Source: Pelagomonas calceolata
Lineage: Eukaryota; Sar; Pelagophyceae; Pelagomonadales; Pelagomonadaceae
Length of the DNA: 64,000 nucleotides
Assembly: GCA_918797485.1 (NCBI GenBank)
Contig: CAKKNE010000003.1
Span: 558,001 to 622,000 of the forward strand
Reading direction: 5' to 3'
Below are positions 1 to 10,104 of the stretch, in pieces. The position numbers were made by a program, and so were the translations under genes. The notes beneath the pieces were generated by a model, which was given only the letters and a program-made list of their open reading frames with translations, did not search any database and was not told the origin of the DNA. Positions within the stretch are counted from its first letter, which is position 1. The number at the start of each line of letters is the position of its first letter.

Positions 1-2
1 AT

Positions 3-2006
3 TTAGCCAAGCGCGGCGTCGCGCCGTCGGCGCGCGACGCCGCCGTTTCTGTATCATTATGTCGCAAGACCGAGAGCCTCTTCCGCAAGCGCGCGGACGA
101 CCTCGACACCTCGGACGTGCGCCGCGCGGGATTCGATCTCCAGCGGCTGGCGCGCGGCTTCGGTGAGAGAAAAAAAACTGGTTTTTCGACTTTTTCGCGC
201 GAGTGGCAGAGACGTTTCAAAGAGCGAGACGCTGACGCCCACAAGGAATGGTTAGAACAAAGAACACGAGATCTTTCCAAATGGGCACGAAAAGGTAATA
301 TTTCCCAATTCCACGGCGGCGAAGAGGGTTATGCACTGGAGCTGGAAGCGCGCGTGTCCAAATGTGAGGAGATTGTGGACTCCGGCACTTTACCGGGTGA
401 AGCTACTGGTTTGAGGACCGTCCTCGTGGGAGGCTATTCTCTGGGGATCTGGTGCCGAAATGTTGCTAGGAATTACGCCTGTACTGTCAACTACATGATT
501 CTTGATCACAAACCGCTCGTAAAACGACTGGCCGCCCTGGCTGATAGAAACTACGATGCACTGGTAGGAGGCGTCCCTCGGGGATTTCAAATTGCCAGCC
601 AAATCCATCGCGCGGCTTTAACTTGCAAAAAGGGGCTTGATGATGATTGGTCTCCCGTTAGCGACGACGAGCTCATGAAGAACTTGAACTTTGGAAGATA
701 TACGATAGACGAGGAAGCTCACAAGCTGCTACATCTCAGGAATGTAGCGATAAAGAACGGTTTACCTGTGCACGAATCGGAGAAGGTGAAGGATTGGGAT
801 GTGATTAGTTACAAACCGCCATCTCTCGCAAGTGCAAATGCTAGACCTCTATATATTGATCCTTCCCGGCAGAAACAGTATAATCAAATGTCCCTGATTT
901 TCACAGACCCGGAGGGAACCTTGAAACCACCTACGAAAGATGAACTCACGACGAGGCTAGCTGGAAAGCACCCTGATTCCCTAGTGTCGGACGAGCAGTT
1001 CAAAGAGGAATTCGTGGCGGAGTTGCGTTCCTTAGGTGCTTCGGATGAAGACGTCGAGCTTGTGTCGCGGGAATGGGGTGTCGAACGTGGGTCCTCTGGA
1101 CACAAAAAGGGCTTTTTGGATGAAGACGGCAACGCCATTTCTAAGAAGGGGGCTAGAGTTAGATTTGGAGTAGCAACGCCCGCGCCCGCCGAGGCGTTGG
1201 ACGAAAACTGGGCGAGGGACGCGGAGTCATGTTTAGAGACGATCAACAAGCAAAAAGAGCGGAAGCAAAACTCCAAATTGAACCTGGAGGACGTGCGGGA
1301 GACGCTGACGAAGTACGGGTTCACTGGGCCGAAGGCGCCATGGCCCGTTCAAGCTTACATCAAAACCCCCAAGCACTGGCCGAAGAATCCGAAGAAAAGC
1401 ATGCAGTCTGTGTTGGCGGTCAAGCGGTACCTTGAGGGCATCCTCGAAGATGTTGATGCTAAGGCTGGTGGTGTTGGTGTTGGTGTTGGTGTTGATGAAG
1501 AAGGTGTTGAAGATGATGATGCTCTGGAGGGGTCTGCGACGGCGGAGCAGATCTCCGGTTCGGCCCCGGCGCCAGCGCCGAGCGACTTAGATAGTGATGA
1601 CGCGAACGATTTGGACTTCCTGAATGCTGTGTATCCGTCTTCGAAGGCGGAGCAGACCTTAGATTCGGCCCCGGCGCCGGCGCCGAGCGACTTAGATGAT
1701 GGTCAGGAGAAGAAGGAACCGGATGCGTCGTCGAGCGACGACTGCGAAATCATCGAGCCTCCTCCGCCGGCTCCGGTTCCGTCGGCTCCGGTGGATTATA
1801 TGACCATGAGCAGCGCCCAGGCCATGGCGATGACCATTGTTGGCGGCCACGGAGACGCACCGCCGTCCGCCGCTCCGGTCGCGGCTCCGGCCCCGGGCGA
1901 AGCTGCTGAGGTGCCCGCGGCGCCGTCGCCGTCGCCGGCGCCGGCGCCGGTGCCGCCCTCGCAGAACGCCGTCGAGCCCGAGTTCGATTTCGACTCGGAG
2001 TCCTAG
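3..2006 (+). CDS. Unrecognised protein with repetitive acidic tail, 5' partial
   Basis: The frame is open from the left edge of the window to a stop at 2006, so the start may lie outside it; the first in-window part could also be intron, since an acceptor-like AG occurs near 80 and a GTGAG donor-like site near 165. I do not recognise the globular part, which ends around residue 440. The tail is low complexity: a Gly-Val run from GGTGTT repeats, then two copies of a 35-residue unit (SAPAPAPSDLD), then Pro/Ala stretches and a Ser-Asp patch followed by CEIIE that resembles a SUMO-interacting motif. Base composition in 200-1300 is visibly more AT-rich than neighbouring genes, with many non-GC3 codons, which could mean recent acquisition or an unusual gene class. 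It converges on the next gene with about 90 bp between stops. Confidence 0.6.
   Translation, partial: LAKRGVAPSARDAAVSVSLCRKTESLFRKRADDLDTSDVRRAGFDLQRLARGFGERKKTGFSTFSREWQRRFKERDADAHKEWLEQRTRDLSKWARKGNISQFHGGEEGYALELEARVSKCEEIVDSGTLPGEATGLRTVLVGGYSLGIWCRNVARNYACTVNYMILDHKPLVKRLAALADRNYDALVGGVPRGFQIASQIHRAALTCKKGLDDDWSPVSDDELMKNLNFGRYTIDEEAHKLLHLRNVAIKNGLPVHESEKVKDWDVISYKPPSLASANARPLYIDPSRQKQYNQMSLIFTDPEGTLKPPTKDELTTRLAGKHPDSLVSDEQFKEEFVAELRSLGASDEDVELVSREWGVERGSSGHKKGFLDEDGNAISKKGARVRFGVATPAPAEALDENWARDAESCLETINKQKERKQNSKLNLEDVRETLTKYGFTGPKAPWPVQAYIKTPKHWPKNPKKSMQSVLAVKRYLEGILEDVDAKAGGVGVGVGVDEEGVEDDDALEGSATAEQISGSAPAPAPSDLDSDDANDLDFLNAVYPSSKAEQTLDSAPAPAPSDLDDGQEKKEPDASSSDDCEIIEPPPPAPVPSAPVDYMTMSSAQAMAMTIVGGHGDAPPSAAPVAAPAPGEAAEVPAAPSPSPAPAPVPPSQNAVEPEFDFDSES
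1541..1705 (+). repeat. 105-bp imperfect tandem repeat in coding sequence
   Basis: The string GGCGGAGCAGA recurs at 1541 and 1646, each followed by a Pro-Ala-rich segment ending in GAGCGACTTAGAT. The period of 105 bp is a multiple of three, so the repeat changes length without changing frame. Confidence 0.7.
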
Positions 2007-2098
2007 ACGCAGCGCTCCCCGGTCGCGGATGCCCCCCCCCACACTCTTCCCCTCCCGTGTGCGACACCCTGTAATAAGACCGTTTTGTAAACTATAAA

Positions 2099-2761
2099 TC
2101 ACGCGTCGACCCATCGCAAGTCACAGTTTCCCAGGAGAAACGCGGGGACGGCGTCCTCCGCAAGATTCTCGTCGCGCGCCCAGTCCGGCCCGAGCGCGTC
2201 CTGGGCAGCGGTTCGCAGAAGCGCGACGGCGACAGCCTCGGAGTCCTTGACAGCTCGCGCCCGCATGCGGTCGGCAATTATTGCCTTCTTTTCGTCGGGT
2301 GTTCGATAGTCTAATTGTTTGTCTACTACTCGCCGCACCGCGACGCGGCAGGCGCACGTCGTGCCCTGTTCTAATTCGCCAAATTCGGGCAGCAGGGCGG
2401 CTCGCATGTCGATATCCACCGCAAAGGAGAAATCAATCTTTTCTCCGGCACAAACAGCGGCCCTACAGATCCCCAGCGACACTGCGGCAAACGGTTCGGC
2501 CTGGTCGTCGAGGAGCTCCACAATGTAATTATCCCGTTTCCATTCGAAGCCGGGCGAGCTCAGTGATATCTCGGCGAGGACGCATAATCCTTCCTCGGCC
2601 GGCCCGTCGACGGGATACAACGCATACGGCTTATCGACCTCCTCGAACTTCGCGTCGATGTCGTCTTGCGTGACGATGCGCCGTGGCGCGTTGACGGAGA
2701 TGGATTTGTAGTCGAAGGCTGCCGCGCAGAGCAGCAGCAGGAGCGCTCGTATGGCAGCCAT
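2099..2761 (-). CDS. Small secreted or ER-directed protein of unknown function
   Basis: The reading frame gives 220 residues from the ATG at 2761, chosen because it begins MAAIRALLLLLCAAAFDYKS, a clean signal peptide; upstream in-frame codons exist but would bury that peptide. The mature part contains a pattern of paired cysteines (CRAAVCAGEK and TTCACRV) and a long acidic or charged C-terminal helix. No family was recognised. The gene is divergent from the coiled-coil gene at 3085, and the shared upstream region holds a copy of the palindromic promoter motif 126 bp from this start. Another motif, ACGCCATCGATGCG, lies directly upstream of the ATG. Confidence 0.6.
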   Translation of the reverse strand: MAAIRALLLLLCAAAFDYKSISVNAPRRIVTQDDIDAKFEEVDKPYALYPVDGPAEEGLCVLAEISLSSPGFEWKRDNYIVELLDDQAEPFAAVSLGICRAAVCAGEKIDFSFAVDIDMRAALLPEFGELEQGTTCACRVAVRRVVDKQLDYRTPDEKKAIIADRMRARAVKDSEAVAVALLRTAAQDALGPDWARDENLAEDAVPAFLLGNCDLRWVDA

Positions 2762-2886
2762 GGATCGCATCGATGGCGTGCTGGCGTGCAGTTGCAGCCG
2801 TGCAATCGAGCAGTGGCCTGTTCGTCTTGGAAATCCTAGAATGCAGCCTGGCAGCAATTCTCTGCCGCAGACCGCTGCTTACCGGT

Positions 2887-2910
2887 GCTAGCGGCATGTA
2901 AGACACTAGC
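2887..2910 (-). promoter_or_regulatory. Palindromic promoter motif, copy 1
   Basis: Reads GCTAGCGGC, ATG, TAAGACACTAGC, i.e. the motif in reverse orientation. It lies between divergent genes, 126 bp from the start at 2761 and 175 bp from the start at 3085. Confidence 0.65.
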
Positions 2911-3084
2911 AAGCTCCGGCTTTTTGTTGCAGCGTCGCGTTGCATAGGTTAAGCTTCGCGCAAACACTCGCATTGGTGCTCTACAAGCGCTGCGCACCCA
3001 ACTTGCAGAGCTTACAAGCCGACGGCGCTCCTTAGAAGCATTTTGCAACACCCTGGTCAAAAACAGCCTCCTCACAGCCTCACG

Positions 3085-3372
3085 ATGGCGGCTCAAACCG
3101 ACGAGGTCGCCGCATTGAAACGACGAATAGAAGAACTCGAACGCGCCGTCGCGGAGCACGAGTCCGGCGCGGTCGTGGAGCCGCATCTCGCCGCGAACAA
3201 AGACCTCGAGGCGACGTGTACTCGCCTGCGACAACGGTGTGAACAATTGGAGCGCGAGAACAGCACGCTCGCTTTAGCGTTAGCATATCGTCAGGTCAGC
3301 GGCGGCGGCGGCGGCGGCGGCGGAGGAGATGACGACGCGACCGCGGAGATTCCCGCGGAAGGAGTAAGTTAG
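3085..3372 (+). CDS. Short coiled-coil protein
   Basis: A 95-residue protein starting MAAQTDEVAALKRRIEELE. Residues 6-70 form a heptad-rich coiled coil (leucines in LKRRIEELERAV and LRQRCEQLEREN), followed by a run of nine glycines and an acidic end. The stop falls inside GAGTAAGTTAG, a good 5' splice-site match, so a longer spliced form is conceivable, but the next sequence downstream is the 3' end of the antisense Virilizer gene and no exon was found. Family unknown; it may be a small cytoskeletal or adaptor protein. Confidence 0.5.
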   Translation: MAAQTDEVAALKRRIEELERAVAEHESGAVVEPHLAANKDLEATCTRLRQRCEQLERENSTLALALAYRQVSGGGGGGGGGDDDATAEIPAEGVS

Positions 3373-3395
3373 GCTACGTCATTCATAAATTTAGA

Positions 3396-6300
3396 TCACC
3401 CTTTCCGCCGCTTGCGCCGCGGGTCGCGCGCGCCTCGCGGATCCGTCGCCGGCGGCGGCGGCGAGAAGCCCTCCCCCACCCCACCGTCCACCGGAGTCGG
3501 CGCCTCGACGACCTTCGCGCGTCGCTTCCGCGCACGCGGATCCGCCGGCGGCGCGACCGGTGGCGGCGCCGTCGGGTCAGCAGAGAAGCCCGTGGAAATG
3601 GCGGGCGCGGCGCGAGGGGACCCAGGGAGCATACCGGCGGCAGCCGCGCCACGCGCAGCACGCCTAGCGCGAGGATCGGCGGCCCCGCTCGTGGCGGCGG
3701 GCGCGACGGGTGCCGCGGCGGCGGCCGCGCGCACCTTGCCGAGCGCGAGCCGCCCGCGTTTCCGCGAGCCCCAGCCGCCCTGCGAGAGACCTGTGTGGAA
3801 ATCAACAGATGAGTTAGGGAATCGGCGTGGGGCGCCTGAAAAATTGATTTCCACACCGCGACAGACCCGACACACGGATCGCCTCGTCCGACGCCAGGGC
3901 CCCGGCCTCCTCCTCGCCGACGGCCTCCGCGACGGCTTTCCGCACGTGCTTCAGGGGCACGTTCTTCGCAGCGACCCGCAGCAAAGATCGGGAAGCATCC
4001 TCGCCGTCCCAGACGAGCCGCTCGCCGTAGCCTTGGCCAGCACGATTCAACCCGCCGAGACCCTGGTGGCGCCCCAACGCATGAGCCCTATCCCCGCCAA
4101 GCCGCATGGGCGGCTCGTCGTCGTCGTCGTGCTTCGCGACGCATTGTAGGTCAGAGTGCCACTTTTGTAAGGTTGCCGTCTGGCGGTCCGTTTCCCCCAC
4201 AATTTCGGAGGCCGCCTCGCGGCAGCGCTTGGCGACGTCGCCGTCGCTCTGCTTCGCCAGACTCTCGTCCTCATCCACAATCGCTTCGTTCGTCGCGGGC
4301 GCTTGCGACGCGTCGATGAGGTCGCGCGACGCGCGTTTCGCGACGCGGGCATAAGCTTTCAACACATCCGTGGCGTCGCCGGGGTGCTCCGCTTCCAACA
4401 CACTCCAGGCGTCCTCATTTTCATCAGCAAACAACCCCACGGCCCGCTGTAGTCCCTCAGCGACGTCGCCCTTCAATAAAGCGTTAACTTCCACCGGATC
4501 ACAGCGCGCGTCCCAAGCTAATGCTACTGGAGCTCTCGCGCAGTACGCCGCCGCCCGCAGTAGTTTCGCGGCTCGTGACGCCAATCCTTCAAAGACCTCG
4601 CGTCTTTCAGATAAGATTTTGCTTTTGAACTCTTCGGTAGTGTCCTCTTCGGGCGCGTCGGGCGCGTGCCCGGGCCCGCCCTCCCGCAGCGCTTCGAGAG
4701 AGGTCGTCAATCCGGTTACGGCCCTCGTTAATAAAGATGAGCCACCTGAGGAAGAGGAAGCAGCCCCCAGCGCCCTTAAGACGCGCGGCGCGTTCCTTCT
4801 TTCCCGCGCTAAAATGGCCAAGCAGCGCGCCGTCGACGCGTGGACGTGCGCGTCGGCCTTGTGGTACTTGGCCAAAACTTTGGCTAGGGCTCGAGCGAAG
4901 GCCGTCAGAAACGTCGTCGAGATGCCTGAGCCATACACTTCGTTGCGTTCGGGCGGAGGATAGCCCGCCAAGAGAGCGTCCAATGCGATCCTCGATTTCT
5001 CGATATCATCAGAAGCCGTCCGCTCCTGGGCGTCGTGCGTCAGGGCCGCGAGAGACTCCAACGCGAGTCGTAGCAACTCCGGCTTCGGTAATGACAAAGC
5101 GTCGACCAACACCAACGGCGCGCCGCAGGCGAACAGGGCCGTCCTACCGGACGACGAGCAACACGCCTCCCGGACGCCCGTGAGCAATCGCGCCGCGCGG
5201 TGCCAGGCCTCGAAATTTTCGAGCTCCCCGAACATCGCCGCCCGTTTTTCGTGGTCCTGTGCGTGACCGAAGCGGTCGCGTCGATGGCGTGGCGTAGTCG
5301 CGTCGATGGCATCGGAAAGGGACGCGGGCGCGAACCGTCTCGGCCCTTGCAGCGTATGCTTTCGCATCTTTGGCCTTGCCGCACTGGACCGCCGCTCTCG
5401 CTTCTAGGAGTAAGTACGAAGCGGTCTTTGCTCCACTGACAGGCCCGAGATCGACTAAGCCAGCCACGAGCTCCGACCCGACGCCTTGCAAGGCCTTGGC
5501 CGCGCTCTCCAGGCACTTCACGGCGAACTGAATCACTTCATTCGTGACGGCATCGTCCCATCTTGATCTCTGGGCTCTTTGGGCCGTTTCTTGTAACGCA
5601 CGCGCGTGGTTCCGCGCGCCTCTTCTCCCATCCAAACACGCCTGCAATGCTGCTCGTCTAGCATCCGCTCGATCGTCCTCCAATGAGTCGCGCAGCCCGA
5701 GCGAGTAGCCCACATATCCTCCATCGTCTAGATCCGCCACATCTTGTGACGAGGAAGGGAGGCACGGCGCCCGTCGCGGTAAACACCGTTCTAGGGCGGA
5801 CGCGCAGCCGAGCCACGCCGCTGGGGACGACCGGGCGAGTTTCGCGACCGCTTTACATAGTGACGAAGGCGACCACGTTTGAGACCAGTACTTCCGCAAC
5901 AAGAGTACTAAATGCTCAGCTAATGACTTAGCTTGGTTATACAGAGGCGTCTCGACCGGTCTTAATTCGTCCTCGTCCTCCATGCCGTCGTCACAGGCTC
6001 GCTCGTGGAGCAGGGGACCGAACGTAATACATAGCGACGAGATACACTTGAGCAACACATCCAAGACGTCCGCCTCGTCGCGCCATTGTTCAGAACATCT
6101 TATGGATGCTAACAACGTATCAGCTAACGCACAGGCAGCTAAGCCCGTATCTAGACACCTTTGTAAAGCTGAAAACCCCTCCTCCGTGTGGACCGGTTCG
6201 ACGTCCTCATCATAGTCTTCCTCGCCGTCCACACCGAGAGCCGAGACCCTGTTGGCCGCCGTATTTACTTGGTCATTGACGTCTCCAAGTAGAGGCGGCG

Positions 6301-8560
6301 GCACGTCGCCTCGCAGTAGTACGACTCTCGCTGCGACGGCGTCTAGCACGCGAAACACGCCGGAAGGATCTGAAGGTGATAATAACCGTCGCTTGATGGC
6401 CGCACTCAATAAGGATCGGAACGACTCCGTGTCATTCGTGTTCGCCGCGACGATTCTACGAGCTCTTAAACGAGCGTTCAGTGCCGATAAACCGCAGGTA
6501 GCCACTCTTAATGAAGCTTCGTGGTCCAGCGCCTCCCTTCCATAACTCAAGCCCTCGTAGTCCTCGTCCTTGTCAACCTCACCTATATCCTTCGCGACAC
6601 ACGCGGCCGTGTTGCAACAGGTCGTCACTAGCGCATCATCGTCCTCCTCTAGCGAGAAGACGGTCTCCGTGGTCCTTGCTAGAATCCGCAGTCGTCGCGC
6701 GACGTCTTGCACCGACGCGCAAGTCACCTCCCTTGATTCCTCTTTCAGCAACGCGCGCGCCGCAGCCGAGGCCGGGGCCGGGTCGCCGTCGCCACATAGT
6801 TTGCTTCGTACTTCACTTCGTTTCAGGGTTAATAAGCGGCACGCGGATGACGGCGCCGCCTCGCCGAATAATGACAGCAAAGCTAAAGCATGTTCGGCGG
6901 AGGCCGGGTCCGACGACGCTTGTAAGATGCAATCGAACGCACCTTCCGTCTCGCAGACGGCGCGAGTCATACTACTACAATCATTCGACTCGGCGACGAA
7001 TCTAATAGCACTCAACAATTCGGCGCGCGTCGGCGGGCCCGCGTCCTTATCTTGTGTGGAGGATATGCCCGGCAGCGGCGCGCTCATCTCGAAGGCTTCA
7101 GGTCTTTTGACAGGAGCGTCGGGGAGACTCCGAGCTAGCGTATAGGTCAGCCGCTGCGTCTGTACAATATCCGCAAGATCTGAGATGGAGCAGCACTCGA
7201 CGAAGGCGTCTGCTGCTCTTGGGCAGAGCGCCCAGAGTGCGCCGCCGCCTTCTACATCATTCAGTAAGTGGACGAGAGCGCCCAATGCTTCGTTACAGGG
7301 TGCCACCGACGCAGATGCGTCGCGCCGCGTCGCCGCATCCATAAAATCCTTGGCTACGCAATCACTCGTCGCGGCGGCTAGCGCGGCGCAGGACGCCGCC
7401 AACCTGCCTCGCAATAAGACGTCCAGCAACCGCGCATCTACCACAGGTTCCGAGGCGCCCCATTGTTCAGTCACAGATCGGGCCGCCGCGTCGCGACAAG
7501 CTCTTTCTAGTAAAGCGCGCACGGCGTCGCAGGCGCCCGTCGCATCGCGTAATCTAGGCCACGTCGGCGTCGCTAGACATGAAGCCGCCGCGTCTCTCAG
7601 AGAAGCGAGCGCTCGTACGAGACCGCATCTTCTCAAGAAACGGTTCGCATCCTTTACGAATGAGGGGCGCATGATCGGTGAATCTCTCAGTAGTCTACGG
7701 ACGACGGGCGCCGTGTCCAGTTTTGATGCCGCGTCGGGCGACGCCTCCGCGAGACTTCGCAACGCGCCCGCTACACTTTCCACTAGTCTTGGCGGCGCGT
7801 ACTCCTCGTCGAGGATACTACTGGATGAAGCCTGCACCGTATCTAGTAACGCCATCGACGCGAGGGACGCGTCTCCAGCACTACACGCCTGATCGATCAA
7901 CTGGAAGGCGGCCACTTGCGTCTCGTAGTCGTCCGAAGCGATGTTTGACGAGCAGCATTGTATGAGAGCCTCCCAATTGGCGGAGGGCAGCTTCTCGAGC
8001 GCTTGCTGCGGCGTCACGTCCGAGGGCCATTCGTCCTCGGCCTCATCTTCCAAGGATGAAGGTATCGTAGTAGCGTCCTGCTGCTCACCTCGCAATAGTC
8101 GATCCACAACGGGATCCAGGAGCAACCGAGCGCCGTCGCGCGACGGCGTTTCGTAGAACTCGGGGGGTGGCTTGGGTTTGGCATTTTTGGCCTTTTCCGC
8201 CGCCAGCGCCTCCCGTTCTAAGCGAGCTTCCTCTTTCAAGTCAGCTAACTCGCCGTAGACCGCCACGCAGACGCGGTAGTAGTCGCCTCTAAAGGCGAGC
8301 TTCGAGGTGACGACGCGCTCCTTCACGTCGCACGTGCCGCCTCTTGACACGGGGCCCTTGTGTATTTGACTGAGTTCCTTGGCGTCCTTCTTCTGAAAAC
8401 TCAATTCTAATTCAAAGGGTTCCTGTTGGGTCGTCGCGACGACGTCGTGCGCGAGCGTCGAGTGCGGCACAACCGAAAAGCGCTGGACGCGCACCGGCTT
8501 CGCGAACAAAATCTCGTCGTCGTGGGCCCTTCCTAGATGGCCGACGAAGAGGAGGCGCAT
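3396..8560 (-). CDS. Virilizer-like m6A methyltransferase complex scaffold
   Basis: The N-terminus (MRLLFVGHLGRAHDDEILF, then PVRVQRFSVVPH) matches the Virilizer N-terminal domain, which in animals and plants scaffolds the WTAP/METTL3 RNA m6A writer in the nucleus. The rest is a long Ala/Leu/Asp-rich helical-repeat protein, as in Virilizer, with an Arg/Pro-rich tail. I infer three exons: 8560-5336, 5256-3867 and 3790-3396, giving about 1669 residues. Both introns keep frame; the second is an introner whose left target copy (GTCTGTCG) supplies the donor. Using the element's own GT instead would cause a frameshift. The gene is divergent from the MYND-RINGv gene. The N-terminal match is good and the body is assigned by context and length. 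Confidence 0.68.
3791..3866 (-). mobile_element. Introner 1 (spliced MITE-like intron)
   Basis: In gene sense the intron is GTCTGTCG (left target copy), a 68-bp element with termini CGGTGTGGAAATCAA and TTGATTTCCACACAG, then GTCTCTCG (right target copy, 7 of 8 identical). Splicing from the GT of the left copy to the terminal AG restores the reading frame of the Virilizer-like gene. Confidence 0.8.
5257..5335 (-). mobile_element. Probable old introner in the Virilizer-like gene
   Basis: A 79-nt GT-AG intron deduced from the frame change between residues ending KAYAARAET and DHEKRAAMF. It contains two copies of the introner-internal string GCCATCGACGCGAC and ends CACGCACAG, but terminal inverted repeats and target duplication are no longer recognisable, suggesting an older insertion. 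Confidence 0.6.
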
Positions 8561-8741
8561 CTTTTATGTGGTGTGCGGCCTCGCCGCCTCGCTGCCAGTC
8601 TATTGTATTGTGTGCAGCGACGGCGCGCGCAGCGATGCTGCGTCCAGTTTCGCGCAGATGAAAGATCAAGCAAAGCTCCTGCGCAGCGCTGCTTGAATGG
8701 CGCCTCACGCGTGCTGCGCGCGCGGGCCGGCCACATATTAA

Positions 8742-8763
8742 CTAGCGTTATACCCCCACTAGC
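8742..8763 (-). promoter_or_regulatory. Weak copy of the palindromic promoter motif
   Basis: CTAGCG, 10 nt, CACTAGC keeps both ends of the motif but not its centre. It sits in the 368-bp divergent spacer between the Virilizer-like and MYND-RINGv genes, 179 and 166 bp from their starts. The rest of this spacer (8561-8928) shows nothing else. Confidence 0.4.
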
Positions 8764-8928
8764 GTTTTGAGCAGCGCAGGCTGCTTTGACGCATCGAACT
8801 AGCCGGCCCTGCGCGCGTAGAAATAATTGAAATTTGAATATCTCGCGGCTTGCGCTGCGAGCTGCGCCGGAGTCGCTGTGGAAGGCACCAGCCACACAGG
8901 CTCTCTGAGCGTCCGCAGCAAAGTCAAG

Positions 8929-10065
8929 ATGATTCTCACACTGTGTAACGCCTGCGCCGCGACACTGCCTGAGGAGACCGTGCGCTGCGCCGCATGCGCC
9001 ACCGGCTACTGCTCGGAGCGCTGCGAGCGCTACGACCGGCGCCGCGGCGGCCACGGGAAGATCTGCGGAGCTGTAGCAAGCGGCGGCGGTGCCGAACAAT
9101 ACCACGCCGACAAAAAATACGAGGAGGCCGTCGCGGACGCGGTCGAGGAGTGCGCGGAGGACACGGACGGCCAGACGTGCTACATCTGTCTGGAGGACGG
9201 CTCGGAGGAAGGTCTCGTGCGCGGGTGCTCGTGCCGCGGGGCGTCTGGCTTCGCGCACATTTCGTGCCTGGCGCGGCAGGCGAAGATTTTGGTCGCGGAA
9301 GCCGAGGAGAGGGATTTGGACGACGACGCGTTCGATGCGAGGTGGCGGCGGTGGGATACGTGCCGTCTGTGCGAACAAGACTACCACGGCGTCGTGAGGT
9401 GTGCGCTCGGGTGGGCGTGCTGGAAGACGTACGTGGGGCGGCCGGAGGGGGACGAGGTTCTGAGCTTGGCGATGAGCCTGCTTGCGAACGGTTTAGCCGC
9501 GGCAGGACATGACGAGGACGCGTTGCCCGTGCAAGAGGCAGACTTGGCTATGATGCGGCGCCTTGGTGACTCAGAAGATAGCATTCTCGTCGTGCAGAGC
9601 AATCTCGCGATGACGTATGCTTCGCTTGGACGCCTTGAGAAGGCCCTAAGCATGGAGCGAGATATATACTACGGACGTTTGAAACTCGACGGCGAGGAAC
9701 ATGAGAGAACCCTCATGGCGGCCAACAACTACGCAACAGGCCTTCGTGAGCTAGAGCGCTTCGAAGAAACCAAGGCACTGTTGCTAAAAGTGATGCCCGT
9801 GGCGCGACGCATTCTTGGAGAAAGTGATGGACTCACGCTCAAGACGCGGTGGAATTACGCGCAGTCGCTCTACAAAGACGACGGAGCCACGCTCGACGAT
9901 GTCCGCGAGGCCGTAACGACGCTCGAGGAGACGGAACGGACCGCGCGGCGCGTGTTCGGTAGCGCGTACCCGACCACAGAGGGCATTGCGGACGCTCTAC
10001 AAGACGCGCGAGCCGCGCTCCGTGAGCGTGAGGCGTCGTCGCCGTCGCCCTCGGAAAGTTCCTAA
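8929..10065 (+). CDS. MYND zinc finger, RING-CH (RINGv) and TPR protein
   Basis: 378 residues. Residues 6-46 have exact MYND spacing (C6, C9, C20, C23, C28, C32, H42, C46). Residues about 84-160 form a RING-CH variant: CYICLEDG, GCSCRG, HISCLARQ and CRLC. The remaining two thirds are TPR or kinesin-light-chain-like repeats (SNLAMTYASLGRLEKA, ANNYATGLREL, TRWNYAQSLYK). RINGv proteins are usually E2-binding ubiquitin ligases and TPRs bind substrate or partners, so an E3 ligase or adaptor role is inferred. I start at 8929 because the MYND ligands begin six residues later; an upstream in-frame ATG at 8827 would add a non-conserved 34-residue leader. Confidence 0.75.
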   Translation: MILTLCNACAATLPEETVRCAACATGYCSERCERYDRRRGGHGKICGAVASGGGAEQYHADKKYEEAVADAVEECAEDTDGQTCYICLEDGSEEGLVRGCSCRGASGFAHISCLARQAKILVAEAEERDLDDDAFDARWRRWDTCRLCEQDYHGVVRCALGWACWKTYVGRPEGDEVLSLAMSLLANGLAAAGHDEDALPVQEADLAMMRRLGDSEDSILVVQSNLAMTYASLGRLEKALSMERDIYYGRLKLDGEEHERTLMAANNYATGLRELERFEETKALLLKVMPVARRILGESDGLTLKTRWNYAQSLYKDDGATLDDVREAVTTLEETERTARRVFGSAYPTTEGIADALQDARAALREREASSPSPSESS

Positions 10066-10104
10066 GTTTGCGGTAGGTATACCCCTTGGTTTTTCACACA
10101 ACAA

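Noticed and set aside
3361-3375. GTAAGTTAG as a 5' splice site extending the coiled-coil gene
   Set aside because: No plausible plus-strand exon follows before the antisense Virilizer exons.
4106-8156. Many plus-strand frames inside the Virilizer gene
   Set aside because: Ser/Arg-rich shadows of a high-GC coding strand with no domain and no start context.
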